This document shows, piece after piece, positions 7,121 to 16,986 of a stretch of DNA of 64,000 nt. Below the pieces are notes generated by a model, which was given only the letters and a program-made list of their open reading frames with translations, was not told the origin of the DNA and did not search any database. The stretch spans positions 2,095,001 through 2,159,000 of the forward strand of contig NZ_OOHJ01000018.1 of the NCBI RefSeq assembly GCF_900323885.1, given 5' to 3'. Both the position numbers and the translations under genes were made by a program. The number at the start of each line of letters is the position of its first letter. Positions within the stretch are counted from its first letter, which is position 1. The stretch is from [Actinomadura] parvosata subsp. kistnae. GTDB taxonomy: Bacteria > Actinomycetota > Actinomycetes > Streptosporangiales > Streptosporangiaceae.

Positions 7121-8314
7121 ATGTCTCGTATCCCGATTAGGACGCTGGTGCTCGGGCTGGGCACGTTCGCCGTCGGCACCGACGCGTACGTGGTGGCCGG
7201 GTTTCTCCCGGCGATGGCCCGGTCGCTGGAGGTGTCCGAGAGCACCGCCGGGCAGTCGGCCACGGTGTTCGCCGTGGCGTATGCGGTGCTCTCCCCCGTG
7301 CTGGCCACGTTCACGGCGCGGGTGCCGCGCCGGGCCCTGCTGACCGCGGCGCTCGCCGTGCTCGCGCTGGCCAATCTCGGGTCGGCGCTGGCGCCCAATT
7401 ACCCGGTGCTGATGGTCACCCGGGTGCTGGCGGCAGCGGGGGCCGCCGCCTTCACGCCCAACGCCGGGGCCGTGGCCGCCGCCATGGCGGCGCCGCAGCA
7501 GCGGGCGCGTGCGCTGGCCGTGGTGGTCGGCGGGCTGACCGTGGCCACGGCGCTGGGCGTGCCGCTCGGCAACCTCGCCGACCGGGCGCTGAGCTGGCGG
7601 GCCGCGCTCGGGCTGGTCGCCGCGCTCTGCGCGGTGTGCGCCGCCGGCGTGCTGGCCGTCCTGCCCGGCCTGCCGGGCAGCCCGAGCGTGCCGCTGCGGG
7701 CCAGGCTCGACGCGCTGCGTCATCCGGGGGTCGTCGCGGTGCTGCCGCTGACCCTGCTCGGCATCATGGCCAGCTACGGTCTGTACGCCTACGCCGTCCC
7801 GCTCCTGCACGAGCTGGGGGCCACGCCGGCGTCCGAGATGTGGCTGTTGTTCCTGTACGGTGTGGGCGCCTTCGTCACGAACCTGGTCGCGGGCCGCGCC
7901 GCCGACCGGTACGGGCCGGTCAGGGTGCTGGCCGTGGGGTACACGGCGCTCACTCTCACGCTGGGCGCCTTCACGTTGGCCGCCGGCACGGGGCCGCACG
8001 TGCTGCCGGCGGCGGCGTTGCTCATGGCGGCCTGGGGGGCGAGCACCTGGTTCCAGACGCCGGCGCAGCAGCTGCGGCTGATCACCGCCGCGCCCCAGGA
8101 GACGGCCGTGGTGGTGGGGCTGAACGGCTCCGTGCTCTACCTCGGCATCGCCCTGGGGACGGCGCTCGGCGGGCTGCTCCTGCCCGTGGGGGCGCCGGTC
8201 GCGCTCGGCGTGAGCGCGGTGCTGGCCGCCGGATGCCTGCTCTACCTGGCCGCCACCCGCCGCGTCGGCGAGCGGGCGCCAGAAAGCCCTGTCTCTCAGA
8301 GGGTGCGGGAATAG
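7121..8314 (+). CDS. MFS drug-exporter-like transporter (DHA1 type)
   Basis: This is a 397-aa major facilitator protein with about twelve hydrophobic helices. The opening FAVGTDAYVVAGFLP is typical of the chloramphenicol/arabinose-efflux DHA1 group. A conserved loop with basic residues (FTARVPRRALL) follows helix 2. Helix 5 has the antiporter-like segment GLTVATALGVPLG. I placed the start at ATG 7121, with GGACAGGA seven bases upstream; the ATG at 7115 sits too close to that site. It lies downstream of the Rrf2 gene. It probably exports a small hydrophobic compound, but the substrate cannot be read from the sequence. Confidence 0.88.
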   Translation: MSRIPIRTLVLGLGTFAVGTDAYVVAGFLPAMARSLEVSESTAGQSATVFAVAYAVLSPVLATFTARVPRRALLTAALAVLALANLGSALAPNYPVLMVTRVLAAAGAAAFTPNAGAVAAAMAAPQQRARALAVVVGGLTVATALGVPLGNLADRALSWRAALGLVAALCAVCAAGVLAVLPGLPGSPSVPLRARLDALRHPGVVAVLPLTLLGIMASYGLYAYAVPLLHELGATPASEMWLLFLYGVGAFVTNLVAGRAADRYGPVRVLAVGYTALTLTLGAFTLAAGTGPHVLPAAALLMAAWGASTWFQTPAQQLRLITAAPQETAVVVGLNGSVLYLGIALGTALGGLLLPVGAPVALGVSAVLAAGCLLYLAATRRVGERAPESPVSQRVRE

Positions 8315-8415
8315 GGGCGATCTTTCAGTGGCTGTCCTGAACGGCATCGGGGGTGTCATGGGCGCCGGGTCGGCTCGGGGGCGCCGGCCCCTGCTCGACG
8401 TGAAGGAGATGCAGG

Positions 8416-9384
8416 ATGCGCGCTGTCTGGTTGAGGGAGTTCGGCGGGCCCGAGGTGCTGACGGTCGAGGAGACGCCGGATCCCGTGCCGGGCGAGGGCC
8501 AGGTGCTGATCGAGGCGGCGGCGATCGGCATCACGTACGTGGAGACCCAGGTGCGGTCGGGCTCGGCGCCCCTGCCGTTGCCGACGCTGCCGGTCATCCC
8601 GGGCAACGGCGTGGCGGGCACCGTGGTGGCGGCGGGGCCGGGCGTGGACGAGGCGCTGGTCGGGCAGCGGGTGGCCACGACGACCGGCGGTTCGGGCGGG
8701 TACGCGGAGAAGGTGGCGGTCGACGCGTCCCTCGTGATCCCGATCCCGGACGGGCTCGGCTTCCGCGACGCGACCGGCCTGCTGAACGACGGGCGGACCG
8801 CCTTGGGCATCGCCCAGGCGGTCGCGTTCCAGCCGGGCGAGTGGGTGCTGATCGGGGCGGCCGCGAGCGGCGTCAGCAGCCTGCTGATCCAGCTCGCCGG
8901 GCAGGCGGGCGCGCGGGTGATCGCCGCGGCGAGCTCGGGCACGAAGCTCGGCCTGGCCCAGAGCAGGGGCGCGGAGGCGGGCGTGGACTACACGCGGCCT
9001 GACTGGGCCGATCAGGTACGGGAGGTGACCGGCGGCGCGGGCGTGGACGTGGCCTGCGACCCGGCGGGCGGCCCCATCGGGCGGGCGGCGTTCGAGCTGG
9101 TCAGGAAGGGTGGGCGGTTCCTCGCTTTTGGGGCGGGGAGCGGGTCGATGACGGTGGTCGCCGAGGAGGAGGCGGCGCAGCGGGGCGTCACCCTGGTGCC
9201 CATGGGCGCGGCGTTCCCCTCCCCCGAGGCCGTCCGGGAGCTGTCGGTGCGGGCGCTGGCCGAGGGCGCGGCCGGGCGGCTGCGGCCGGTGATCGGGCAG
9301 ACGTTCCCGCTGGAGCGGGCCGCCGACGCGCACGCGGCGATCGGCAAGCGGGCCACGCTCGGCAAGACGTTGCTGATCCCCTGA
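8416..9384 (+). CDS. Zinc-independent quinone oxidoreductase (MDR family)
   Basis: This 322-aa NADPH-dependent oxidoreductase belongs to the medium-chain dehydrogenase/reductase superfamily. The N-terminal GroES-like domain opens with MRAVWLREFGGPEVL. The Rossmann fold carries VLIGAAASGVSSLLIQLA at about residues 150-170 in place of the usual GGVGS dinucleotide loop. It ends with the family's GKTLLIP. The zinc-binding cysteines of alcohol dehydrogenases are missing, as in quinone oxidoreductases. AAGGAG lies eight bases before the ATG. It stands alone on this strand, about 100 bp after the MFS gene. Confidence 0.9.
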   Translation: MRAVWLREFGGPEVLTVEETPDPVPGEGQVLIEAAAIGITYVETQVRSGSAPLPLPTLPVIPGNGVAGTVVAAGPGVDEALVGQRVATTTGGSGGYAEKVAVDASLVIPIPDGLGFRDATGLLNDGRTALGIAQAVAFQPGEWVLIGAAASGVSSLLIQLAGQAGARVIAAASSGTKLGLAQSRGAEAGVDYTRPDWADQVREVTGGAGVDVACDPAGGPIGRAAFELVRKGGRFLAFGAGSGSMTVVAEEEAAQRGVTLVPMGAAFPSPEAVRELSVRALAEGAAGRLRPVIGQTFPLERAADAHAAIGKRATLGKTLLIP

Positions 9385-9484
9385 GTTCCGGGTCGCGGGG
9401 AGACGTCATGGAATATCGCCGGGAATTGACGTCCCGCGCCAAACAAATGTGAGAGCATCACGCGTTTTCGGCGCGGCGAGAGCG

Positions 9485-9516
9485 CGCTTCCCTTTCGGTG
9501 GCCCGAAAGGGAAGCG
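9485..9516. terminator. 14-bp perfect hairpin, terminator or regulatory stem
   Basis: CGCTTCCCTTTCGG at 9485-9498 pairs perfectly with 9503-9516 across a TGGC loop. It lies 100 bp past the oxidoreductase stop and about 150 bp before the STAND ATPase start. There is no T-tract, as is common for actinomycete terminators. It could instead act in the leader of the ATPase mRNA. The rest of 9385-9664 shows only a possible -35-like TTGACG at 9426. Confidence 0.65.
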
Positions 9517-9664
9517 GCCTCCGGGCGATCCCTTCGACGTGCTGTAGCGTGAAGGGGGTGGTGCGGTTTCAGACGTCATCGCGTTCCGGCCGGGGCGATA
9601 TTCCTTGTCGCCACAGGCCCCGGGCGGCGCGATATGTCAGCCCCTCGGTAAGCGAGGTCTCCCC

Positions 9665-11443
9665 ATGGCCGGAATCCCCGCGGCACTACGGCGGCCACGC
9701 AGCCCCTTCATCGGCCCGCGACCGTTCACCCTCCATGACGAGAGCCTCTTCTTCGGCCGCTCCGACGAGCTGCGGCGGCTGCTGGAGCTGTGGCGGCGCA
9801 ACCGGCTGACGATCCTGCACTCCGACGCCGCCGCCGGCAAGACCTCGCTGCTGCGCGCGGGCCTGATCCCCAGGCTGCGCGCGGACGGCGCGAACGTCCT
9901 GCCGCCCGGCCGGGCCACCTCGTGCCAGGTCCGGCCCGCGCCCGCCCTGCCCGGCCACAACCCGTACGTGCTCACCCTGCTCTCCTCGTGGGACCCGGAG
10001 GAGTCGCCGGGGCGGCTGGCGGCGCTGTCGATCAGCCGGTTCCTGCACGGCAGGGAGACCTACGACCGCGACGGCGCCCCGACGCCGATCTTCGCCGCCG
10101 TGGACCAGGCGGAGGCGTTCCTGCGCCCCCGCGCGCCGGACGGGGCGCACCGCCGCCGGCTGCTGGGCGAGCTCTTCGAGGCGCTGGCCCACCGGCCGAA
10201 CCTGCGCCTGCTCCTCGTCGTACGCTCCGACTACCTCGACGACCTGCGGCACGAGGTCAAGGACGCCGAGCGGCCCGAATGCGCCGAGTACCACCTCAGG
10301 CCCCTCACCCCCGAGGCCGCCACCGAGGTGGTGTGCCGCTCCGCGCAGGCCATGCGGCTGCACGTCCCGCCCGAGGAGGTCGAGGAGCTGCTGGAGGAGC
10401 TGCGCGCGATCAGGGACGAGCACGGGCGCGTGAGCCGGCTGACCCGGGCCATCGACCCGCTGCTCCTCCAGGTGGCCGGCGCGCACCTGTGGAGCTGCGC
10501 CCCGGCCCGCGACTCCTTCGCCCCGGCGCGGGTGCGGGCGGAGGTCGAGCGCGCCCTGACCGACTGGTGCGGCAGGACCCTCGCGGTGGCCGCGGCCGAG
10601 CACGAGCTGTCGCGGCGCGAGCTGGACACCTGGGTACGCCGCACCCTCCTGCGCCGCAACCGGACCGCCGCGACCCACCTGGCTGACATGACCCACACGG
10701 CCAACACGCCTAACACGGCCGACACGACCGGCGCGGCGCGCGTAGTGCACACGGCCGGCAAAGTCGGCGCGGGCGACACCGTCCGTGCGGCCAGGATCAC
10801 CGAGGCGTTCCTGCACTCGCTGGAGGACCGGCACCTCATCACCGACGCGCGCCACGACGCGGGCCCCGGCCTGCGGCAGCGGCGGTTGCTCGCCCCGTTG
10901 CGCAGGCTCGACGCCGGGAGGTGGCCGCCGGCCGCGCCGGACGCGGCCGCGTTGTTGTGCGCGGCCGTGCGGGCGCACGCCGAGGGCGAGCCCGGCCGGG
11001 CGGGGCGGCTGGCGCGCGAGGCGGCGCGGGTCTGCCCGCCGAAGGAGATGCGGGTCCGCGCCGACATCGAGTCGCTGCTCGGCAACCTCTCCTACGAGCA
11101 GCGCTCGCTGGACGAGGCCGTCGAGCGCTACCTCGCCGCCGCGACCCTGTTCGAGGCGCTGAACGACTGCACCTCCGTGGGCTGGATCCTCGCCGCGGCC
11201 GGCCGGATCTCGCTCGAGCAGGGCAGGCGGAGCACGGCCGTGGCGTACATGATGGCGGCCACCGGCCGGCTCCCGCACGACCCGTTCGTGCGGACGGGGC
11301 TCGGCCAGGCGCTGCGGGCGGCCGGCGAGAGCGCGGCGGCGCTGGAGGTGCTGACCGGGGTGCTGGAGCACGACGACGTCCTGGAGGCCAGGCGGACGCG
11401 GAACGAGATCGCCGGGGACGGAGGGGGCCCCGCCAAGCGGTAA
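9665..11443 (+). CDS. STAND-family NTPase with C-terminal TPR-like repeats
   Basis: This 592-aa protein opens directly with the nSTAND1 signature FIGPRPFTLHDESLFFGR at about residue 14, followed by a P-loop region (SDAAAGKTSLLRAGLIPRL). The usual first glycine of the P-loop is replaced. Walker B reads PIFAAVDQAEAFL. Helical ATPase regions extend to about 330. A Thr/Asn/Ala-rich low-complexity insert follows (near residues 340-375), then TPR-like helices (EAVERYLAAATLFEAL and neighbours) to the end. STAND proteins usually couple ligand sensing to an effector, but no effector domain is visible here. GAGG lies seven bases before ATG 9665. It meets the phosphodiesterase gene tail to tail with a 4-bp gap. 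Confidence 0.82.
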   Translation: MAGIPAALRRPRSPFIGPRPFTLHDESLFFGRSDELRRLLELWRRNRLTILHSDAAAGKTSLLRAGLIPRLRADGANVLPPGRATSCQVRPAPALPGHNPYVLTLLSSWDPEESPGRLAALSISRFLHGRETYDRDGAPTPIFAAVDQAEAFLRPRAPDGAHRRRLLGELFEALAHRPNLRLLLVVRSDYLDDLRHEVKDAERPECAEYHLRPLTPEAATEVVCRSAQAMRLHVPPEEVEELLEELRAIRDEHGRVSRLTRAIDPLLLQVAGAHLWSCAPARDSFAPARVRAEVERALTDWCGRTLAVAAAEHELSRRELDTWVRRTLLRRNRTAATHLADMTHTANTPNTADTTGAARVVHTAGKVGAGDTVRAARITEAFLHSLEDRHLITDARHDAGPGLRQRRLLAPLRRLDAGRWPPAAPDAAALLCAAVRAHAEGEPGRAGRLAREAARVCPPKEMRVRADIESLLGNLSYEQRSLDEAVERYLAAATLFEALNDCTSVGWILAAAGRISLEQGRRSTAVAYMMAATGRLPHDPFVRTGLGQALRAAGESAAALEVLTGVLEHDDVLEARRTRNEIAGDGGGPAKR

Positions 11444-11447
11444 AGGG

Positions 11448-12248
11448 TCACCGTTGCCGGGCCTCCTCCAGGAGGTCGGGGCGGTTGGTCATGATGCCGT
11501 CCACCCCGTACGAGATCAGCCGGCGGATGAGCGCGGGCCGGTCGGCCGACCAGGTGTAGACGCGCATGCCCCGCTGGTGCACCTTCTTGACGTAGCGGGC
11601 GGTGAGCCCGATGTGCGGGAGGGTGAGCCCGTCGGCGTACCTGGCGACGTCGGCGAGCCGGCGGGCGGCGGGCTTGCCGAGCAGCGCGATGGGCAGCCCG
11701 GGCACCATGTCGCGCAGGAGCCGCATCGACTGCCAGCCGAACGCCTGCACGGTGAGCCGGTCCGCGCTCCACGACTCGCGCTCCTCCTGCAGCTCGGCGG
11801 CCACGCGGCGGTCGATGTCGGGGCTGCGCGGGGAGTGCTTGATCTCCAGCAGCAGGCCGGTGCCGGTGTCGCGCAGCGCTTCCAGGGCCCGCTCCAGCGT
11901 GGGCACGCCTTCGCCGCGGTAGCGGGAGGAGAACCACGATCCGGCGTCCAGCCGCTGGATCTCGGCGAGCGTGAAGTCGGAGACCCGCCACGGCGACCGC
12001 TTGGGGAAGAGCTGTTCGACGTTCGTGGTGCGGCTCAGGGTCTCGTCGTGCATGAGGACGAGCCGGTGGTCCTTGGTCTGCTGGACGTCGAACTCGCACC
12101 TGTCGGCCCGTTCCTCCCTGGCCCGGGCGCAGGCGGCGATGGTGTTCTCGGGTGCGTGGGCCGCGCCGCCGCGGTGGGCGATGTTGTCCACCTGCGGCGG
12201 CAGAGCGGTCAGGAGCACGGTGACGACGACACCGAGCGAGTGAAACAT
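11448..12248 (-). CDS. Secreted glycerophosphodiester phosphodiesterase
   Basis: This 266-aa enzyme would hydrolyse glycerophosphodiesters to glycerol 3-phosphate and an alcohol. A short hydrophobic signal segment (about residues 4-17) precedes the GDPD signature NIAHRGGAAHAPENT. The metal-binding CEFDVQQTKD and the catalytic LVLMHDETLSRTTN follow, and the barrel's last strand ends with GVDGIMTNRPDLL. The gene lies downstream of the isomerase/dehydrogenase operon on the same strand. A strong hairpin separates it from that operon, so it is probably transcribed on its own. Confidence 0.9.
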   Translation of the reverse strand: MFHSLGVVVTVLLTALPPQVDNIAHRGGAAHAPENTIAACARAREERADRCEFDVQQTKDHRLVLMHDETLSRTTNVEQLFPKRSPWRVSDFTLAEIQRLDAGSWFSSRYRGEGVPTLERALEALRDTGTGLLLEIKHSPRSPDIDRRVAAELQEERESWSADRLTVQAFGWQSMRLLRDMVPGLPIALLGKPAARRLADVARYADGLTLPHIGLTARYVKKVHQRGMRVYTWSADRPALIRRLISYGVDGIMTNRPDLLEEARQR

Positions 12249-12367
12249 ACTTCCCCCCAGGCCCCCATATATCTGGAATACAGGAGGAACTTCCCCGACG
12301 ACCGTTTTCTAGCGGCAGGTCGAGAGGACGAACGCGAACTTTGGGGGGATATGGCGGGTTCTTGGGC

Positions 12368-12395
12368 GAGCGGGCCCGGGGAACCGGGCCCGCTC
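12368..12395 (-). terminator. GC-rich terminator hairpin after the isomerase gene
   Basis: Twelve bases at 12368-12379 (GAGCGGGCCCGG) pair perfectly with 12384-12395 across a GGAA loop (TTCC on the minus strand). The hairpin begins six bases past the stop of the minus-strand isomerase gene, the normal position for an intrinsic terminator in this kind of genome. Confidence 0.8.
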
Positions 12396-12401
12396 CCCCT
12401 C

Positions 12402-13298
12402 TCAGAACCGCAGCTTGCGCAGGTAGCGGTAGCCCACCTCGGACGTCTGCCGCGGCGTCACGTCGGGCGTGTCGTTCTCCACGATGTACTCCCTGACCCG
12501 GTGGGCCTCGAACACCCGGCGGAAGTCGATCGTGCCGGTGCCCAGGTCGGCCATGTCGCCGTCCAGGTGCCGGTCCTTGACGTGGTACTGCAGCACGCGC
12601 TGCGGCGCCCGCCTGATGACGTCGATCGCGAACTTCACCGGGTCCTTGGCCCCGCGCCCGACGCCGCCGGTGACCGCCCAGTAGATGTCGATCTCCAGGT
12701 GGACGAGGCGCGGGTCGAGCTCGCGGGTGAGCACGTCCCACGGGGTGACGCCGCCGCCGAGGTCGGTGGTGAACTCGTGGGCGTGGTTGTGGTAGCCGTA
12801 CCGCAGCCCGGCCGCGCGGGCGGCCTGCGCCTCCACGTTCATCCGCTCGGCCCAGCCCTTCCACTCGTCCAGGCTGGTGGAGGCCAGGTACGGCACGACC
12901 ATGTACGTCTGGCCGAGCGTCAGCGCGTTCTCGATCTTCGTGGCCAGGGCGGCGTCGTCGGCGCTGATGCCGTCGTGGCTGGAGCTGGCCTGGAGGCCGA
13001 GCCCGTCCAGGAACTCGCGCAGTTGCTTCGCGGTGCGGCCGAAGTAGCCCAGCGCCAGCTCGACCTTCGGGTAGCCGATCTCGGCGAGGTAGGCGAGGGT
13101 GGTGTCGTAGTTCTTGGCCAGGTCGTCGCGGACCGTCCAGAGCTGCATGCTGATCTGGCCCGGGGGGACGCGTTCCCGGCCGCCGTGGTGCGGGGGCGTC
13201 GCCGCCGCCGCTGGGGACGCGGCGGCGAGGGCGGCGGCGCCGAGCCCGAGCCCCGCCGCGAGCAGGGAGCGCCTGCTGGGGCCGTAGCCGTAACACAT
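12402..13298 (-). CDS. Tat-exported sugar phosphate isomerase/epimerase
   Basis: This 298-aa protein is of the xylose-isomerase-like TIM-barrel family. It has a twin-arginine signal (PSRRSLLAAGLGLGAAALAA), so it acts outside the cell. The barrel starts at QISMQLWTVRDDL. Metal and substrate residues are visible in YGYHNHAHEF, HLEIDIYW and QYHVKDRH. ATG 13298 is preceded by AGGAG at eight bases. It begins 11 bp after the stop of the glucose/sorbosone dehydrogenase gene, so the two form an operon. This pairing is common in actinomycete sugar-degradation loci together with ThuA proteins. The actual sugar is unknown. Confidence 0.88.
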   Translation of the reverse strand: MCYGYGPSRRSLLAAGLGLGAAALAAASPAAAATPPHHGGRERVPPGQISMQLWTVRDDLAKNYDTTLAYLAEIGYPKVELALGYFGRTAKQLREFLDGLGLQASSSHDGISADDAALATKIENALTLGQTYMVVPYLASTSLDEWKGWAERMNVEAQAARAAGLRYGYHNHAHEFTTDLGGGVTPWDVLTRELDPRLVHLEIDIYWAVTGGVGRGAKDPVKFAIDVIRRAPQRVLQYHVKDRHLDGDMADLGTGTIDFRRVFEAHRVREYIVENDTPDVTPRQTSEVGYRYLRKLRF

Positions 13299-13309
13299 GA
13301 GGGTGTCTC

Positions 13310-15415
13310 CTAACTCGTCGGCTCCAGCACCACTTGCGTGCTGGAGGTCAGCGGGGGCAGGCCGCCGGTGCCGGGGTCGGTGTAGGTGGCCACGAAGACG
13401 CCGGTGAGGTGGTCGGTCTCCGGGTCGTGGCCGCTCGGCACGGTGGTCTGGATCGAGCCCGTGCAGCCGCGGGCCGTGGTCTGCGGGTGGCCGTGGTCGT
13501 CGTGGCCGAGGATGTAGTCGACGGTCACGTTCGCGCAGTTCACCGGCTGGTCGTCGGTGACGCGCACCTCGAACTCGACGACGTCGCCGAAGGTGAACGG
13601 CTGGCCGGCCGCCGGGCGGACCAGCTCGACCACGGGTGCGGCGTTGCCGACGACGATCCGTACCGACGTGGCCGCCGAGCGGCCGCTCGGGTCGCTGACC
13701 CGCAGCGTGGCCTGGTAGATGCCGTTCTCCTTGTACGTGTACGAACCGCTCGGCGCGCGGGAGTCGACCCGGCCGTCGGCGTCGAAGTCCCACGCGTAGC
13801 TGATCCGGTCGCCGTCGGCGTCGCTGGTGCCGGTGCTGGTGAAGCTGACGGTGAGCGGGGCCAGGCCGCTCGTCGCCGAGGCCGCCGCGACCGGGATCGG
13901 CGTGTGGTTGCCGGTGTTGCCGATGTAGTCGATGCGGGCAAGCTGGGCGTCGGGGTTCTCGCTGAAGTAGCCGTCGCCGTACTCCAGCACGTACAGCGCG
14001 CCGTCGGGGCCGAACTCCATGTCCATCGGGTTGTCGAAGACGAACGAGGGCAGGACGGGCTCGATCCGCCCGTCACGGTGGAACGCCTTGACGTAGTCGC
14101 GGGTCCACTCGTAGAACAGCGGGACGCCGTCGTAGTACCGCGGCCAGCCCACGGCGGTGCGCCCGCGCGTGTCGGACGGGTCGAAGGCGTAGGCGGGGCC
14201 CGCCATCGGGCCGATGCCGCCGGTGCCCAGCTCGGGGAACTCCGGCGAGGGCCCGTAGGAGTACCAGACGTCGGGCTGCGTGACGGGCGGCAGCCGGCGC
14301 AGGCCGGTGTTGTGCGGCGAGTCGTTGACGGGCGCCGCGCAGTCGAACGTGGCTCCCGACGTGCCGGTGGCGAAGTCGTAGTCCACGTACGGCAGCCGCG
14401 CCGTCGCGCAGTACGGCCAGCCGTAGTTGCCCGCCCGGCGCACGACCGTCCACTTCCCGTGCCCGGCCGGGCCGCGCGCCGGGTCGGCCTCCTGCTGGTC
14501 GGGCGAGTAGTCGCCGACGTACAGCTCGCCGGTGCGCCGGTTCAGCTCGATCCTGAACGGGTTGCGCAGGCCCATGGCGTAGATCTCCGGCCGGGTGCCA
14601 GCCGTGCCCGGCCTGAACAGGTTCCCCTTCGGGATCGTGTACGAGCCGTTGTCACGGACGCTGATGCGCAGGATCTTGCCGCGCAGGTCGTTGGTGTTGC
14701 CGGCGCTGCGCTGCGCGTCGAAGGCCGGGTTGCGGTCGGGCCGCTCGTCGATCGGGGTGAAGCCGTCGGACTGGAACGGGTTCGTGTCGTCGCCGGTGGA
14801 CAGGTAGAGGTTGCCGGCGGCGTCGAAGACGATGTCTCCGCCGACGTGGCAGCAGATGCCCCGGTCCACGGGAACGTCGAGGATGCGCTGCTCGGTCCGC
14901 AGGTCGATGGTCGTGCCCGCCCAGCGGAAGCGGGAGAGCCTGATCAGGCCCTTGAAGGGGGCGAAGTCGGCGGGGGTGCCGGTGAACGGGGCGTCGCCCT
15001 CGTTGACGTCGGGCGTGGCGGGGTCGTCGGTGGGGGTGTTCAGCGGGGGCGAGTAGTAGAGGTAGATCCAGTCGTCCTTCTTGGAGCCCTTGCCGAAGCC
15101 GGGGCTGAGGGCGATGCTCTGGAGCCCTTCCTCGTCGTGCTGGTAGACGTCGAGGCGGGCGGCCAGCGTGTTGAGGCCGGTCTTCGGGTCGTGTAACCAG
15201 ACCTCGCCCTTCCTGGTGGTGTGCAGCACCCTCGAATCGGGTAACACCGCCAGGTCCATCGGCTCGCCGGGGTGGTCGTTGAGGGTCACCTTCTGGAACT
15301 GGGAGTCGGGCGGCGGCGCCGCTGCGCCTGCTGGTGCGGTGCCTGCTTGGGCGGCGCCCGCGGGCAGCAGGATCGCCGCGGCGGTCAGTGCCGCGATGGC
15401 GGTTCTCACGCTCAT
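13310..15415 (-). CDS. Secreted glucose/sorbosone dehydrogenase with PKD domain
   Basis: This is a 701-aa extracellular enzyme. A Sec signal peptide (about residues 1-24) precedes a PQQ-dependent soluble-glucose-dehydrogenase-like six-bladed propeller (about 40-490), with blocks such as YLYYSPPLN, NTNDLRGKILRI, AMGLRNPFRIE and VGDYSPDQQEADP. A PKD domain follows at about 495-580 (WDFDADGRVDSRAPSG). The C-terminal domain ends with three cysteines and a His/Asp stretch (GHDDHGH). AAGGAGAG lies upstream of ATG 15415. It is the first gene of a two-gene operon with the isomerase. It probably oxidises sugars or polysaccharide ends. Confidence 0.88.
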   Translation of the reverse strand: MSVRTAIAALTAAAILLPAGAAQAGTAPAGAAAPPPDSQFQKVTLNDHPGEPMDLAVLPDSRVLHTTRKGEVWLHDPKTGLNTLAARLDVYQHDEEGLQSIALSPGFGKGSKKDDWIYLYYSPPLNTPTDDPATPDVNEGDAPFTGTPADFAPFKGLIRLSRFRWAGTTIDLRTEQRILDVPVDRGICCHVGGDIVFDAAGNLYLSTGDDTNPFQSDGFTPIDERPDRNPAFDAQRSAGNTNDLRGKILRISVRDNGSYTIPKGNLFRPGTAGTRPEIYAMGLRNPFRIELNRRTGELYVGDYSPDQQEADPARGPAGHGKWTVVRRAGNYGWPYCATARLPYVDYDFATGTSGATFDCAAPVNDSPHNTGLRRLPPVTQPDVWYSYGPSPEFPELGTGGIGPMAGPAYAFDPSDTRGRTAVGWPRYYDGVPLFYEWTRDYVKAFHRDGRIEPVLPSFVFDNPMDMEFGPDGALYVLEYGDGYFSENPDAQLARIDYIGNTGNHTPIPVAAASATSGLAPLTVSFTSTGTSDADGDRISYAWDFDADGRVDSRAPSGSYTYKENGIYQATLRVSDPSGRSAATSVRIVVGNAAPVVELVRPAAGQPFTFGDVVEFEVRVTDDQPVNCANVTVDYILGHDDHGHPQTTARGCTGSIQTTVPSGHDPETDHLTGVFVATYTDPGTGGLPPLTSSTQVVLEPTS

Positions 15416-15557
15416 GCCTCTCTCCTTCGGTCTACTCGGGGGGATAAGAGAGGGCAAATTAACGTGAATGTAACCCGAGTTACGCCGATCGACGAGGCCC
15501 CACCCGTCACAAATCCGCGTATCTTTCCCATCGCGCCGCACTAAGTGCCACAAGCAA

Positions 15558-15589
15558 GATCGCCTCCGCCCGTGCGGGCGAAGGCGATC
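15558..15589 (-). terminator. Terminator hairpin after the HtrA-like gene
   Basis: Fifteen bases at 15558-15572 pair with 15575-15589 across a two-base centre. The single mismatch becomes a G-U wobble only in minus-strand RNA. This fits termination of the HtrA-like gene, whose stop is at 15611. Confidence 0.75.
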
Positions 15590-15610
15590 CGAGTGCAGGA
15601 CTGCGAGAGG

Positions 15611-16843
<1,233 letters not shown>

Positions 16844-16986
16844 GTCATCTCCTGTAGTCCCGATGAGACAAGAGTGGGGCATGGGGCGTAAACACCGACT
16901 AAGCGGCGAATGCCGGGTTCGGCGCAGCGCTGATCTCGGCCTTATCGGTGCTGGCAGCGGGTCATCGAACCGCCGGAAAATTCACC

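Noticed and set aside
9686..11371. Long minus-strand frame opposite the STAND gene
   Set aside because: His/Gly/Arg-rich composition typical of antisense frames in GC-rich DNA; the plus strand has clear ATPase motifs.
13334..15196. 620-codon plus-strand frame opposite the glucose/sorbosone dehydrogenase
   Set aside because: Val/Arg/Ala-rich shadow of the real gene, without recognisable motifs.
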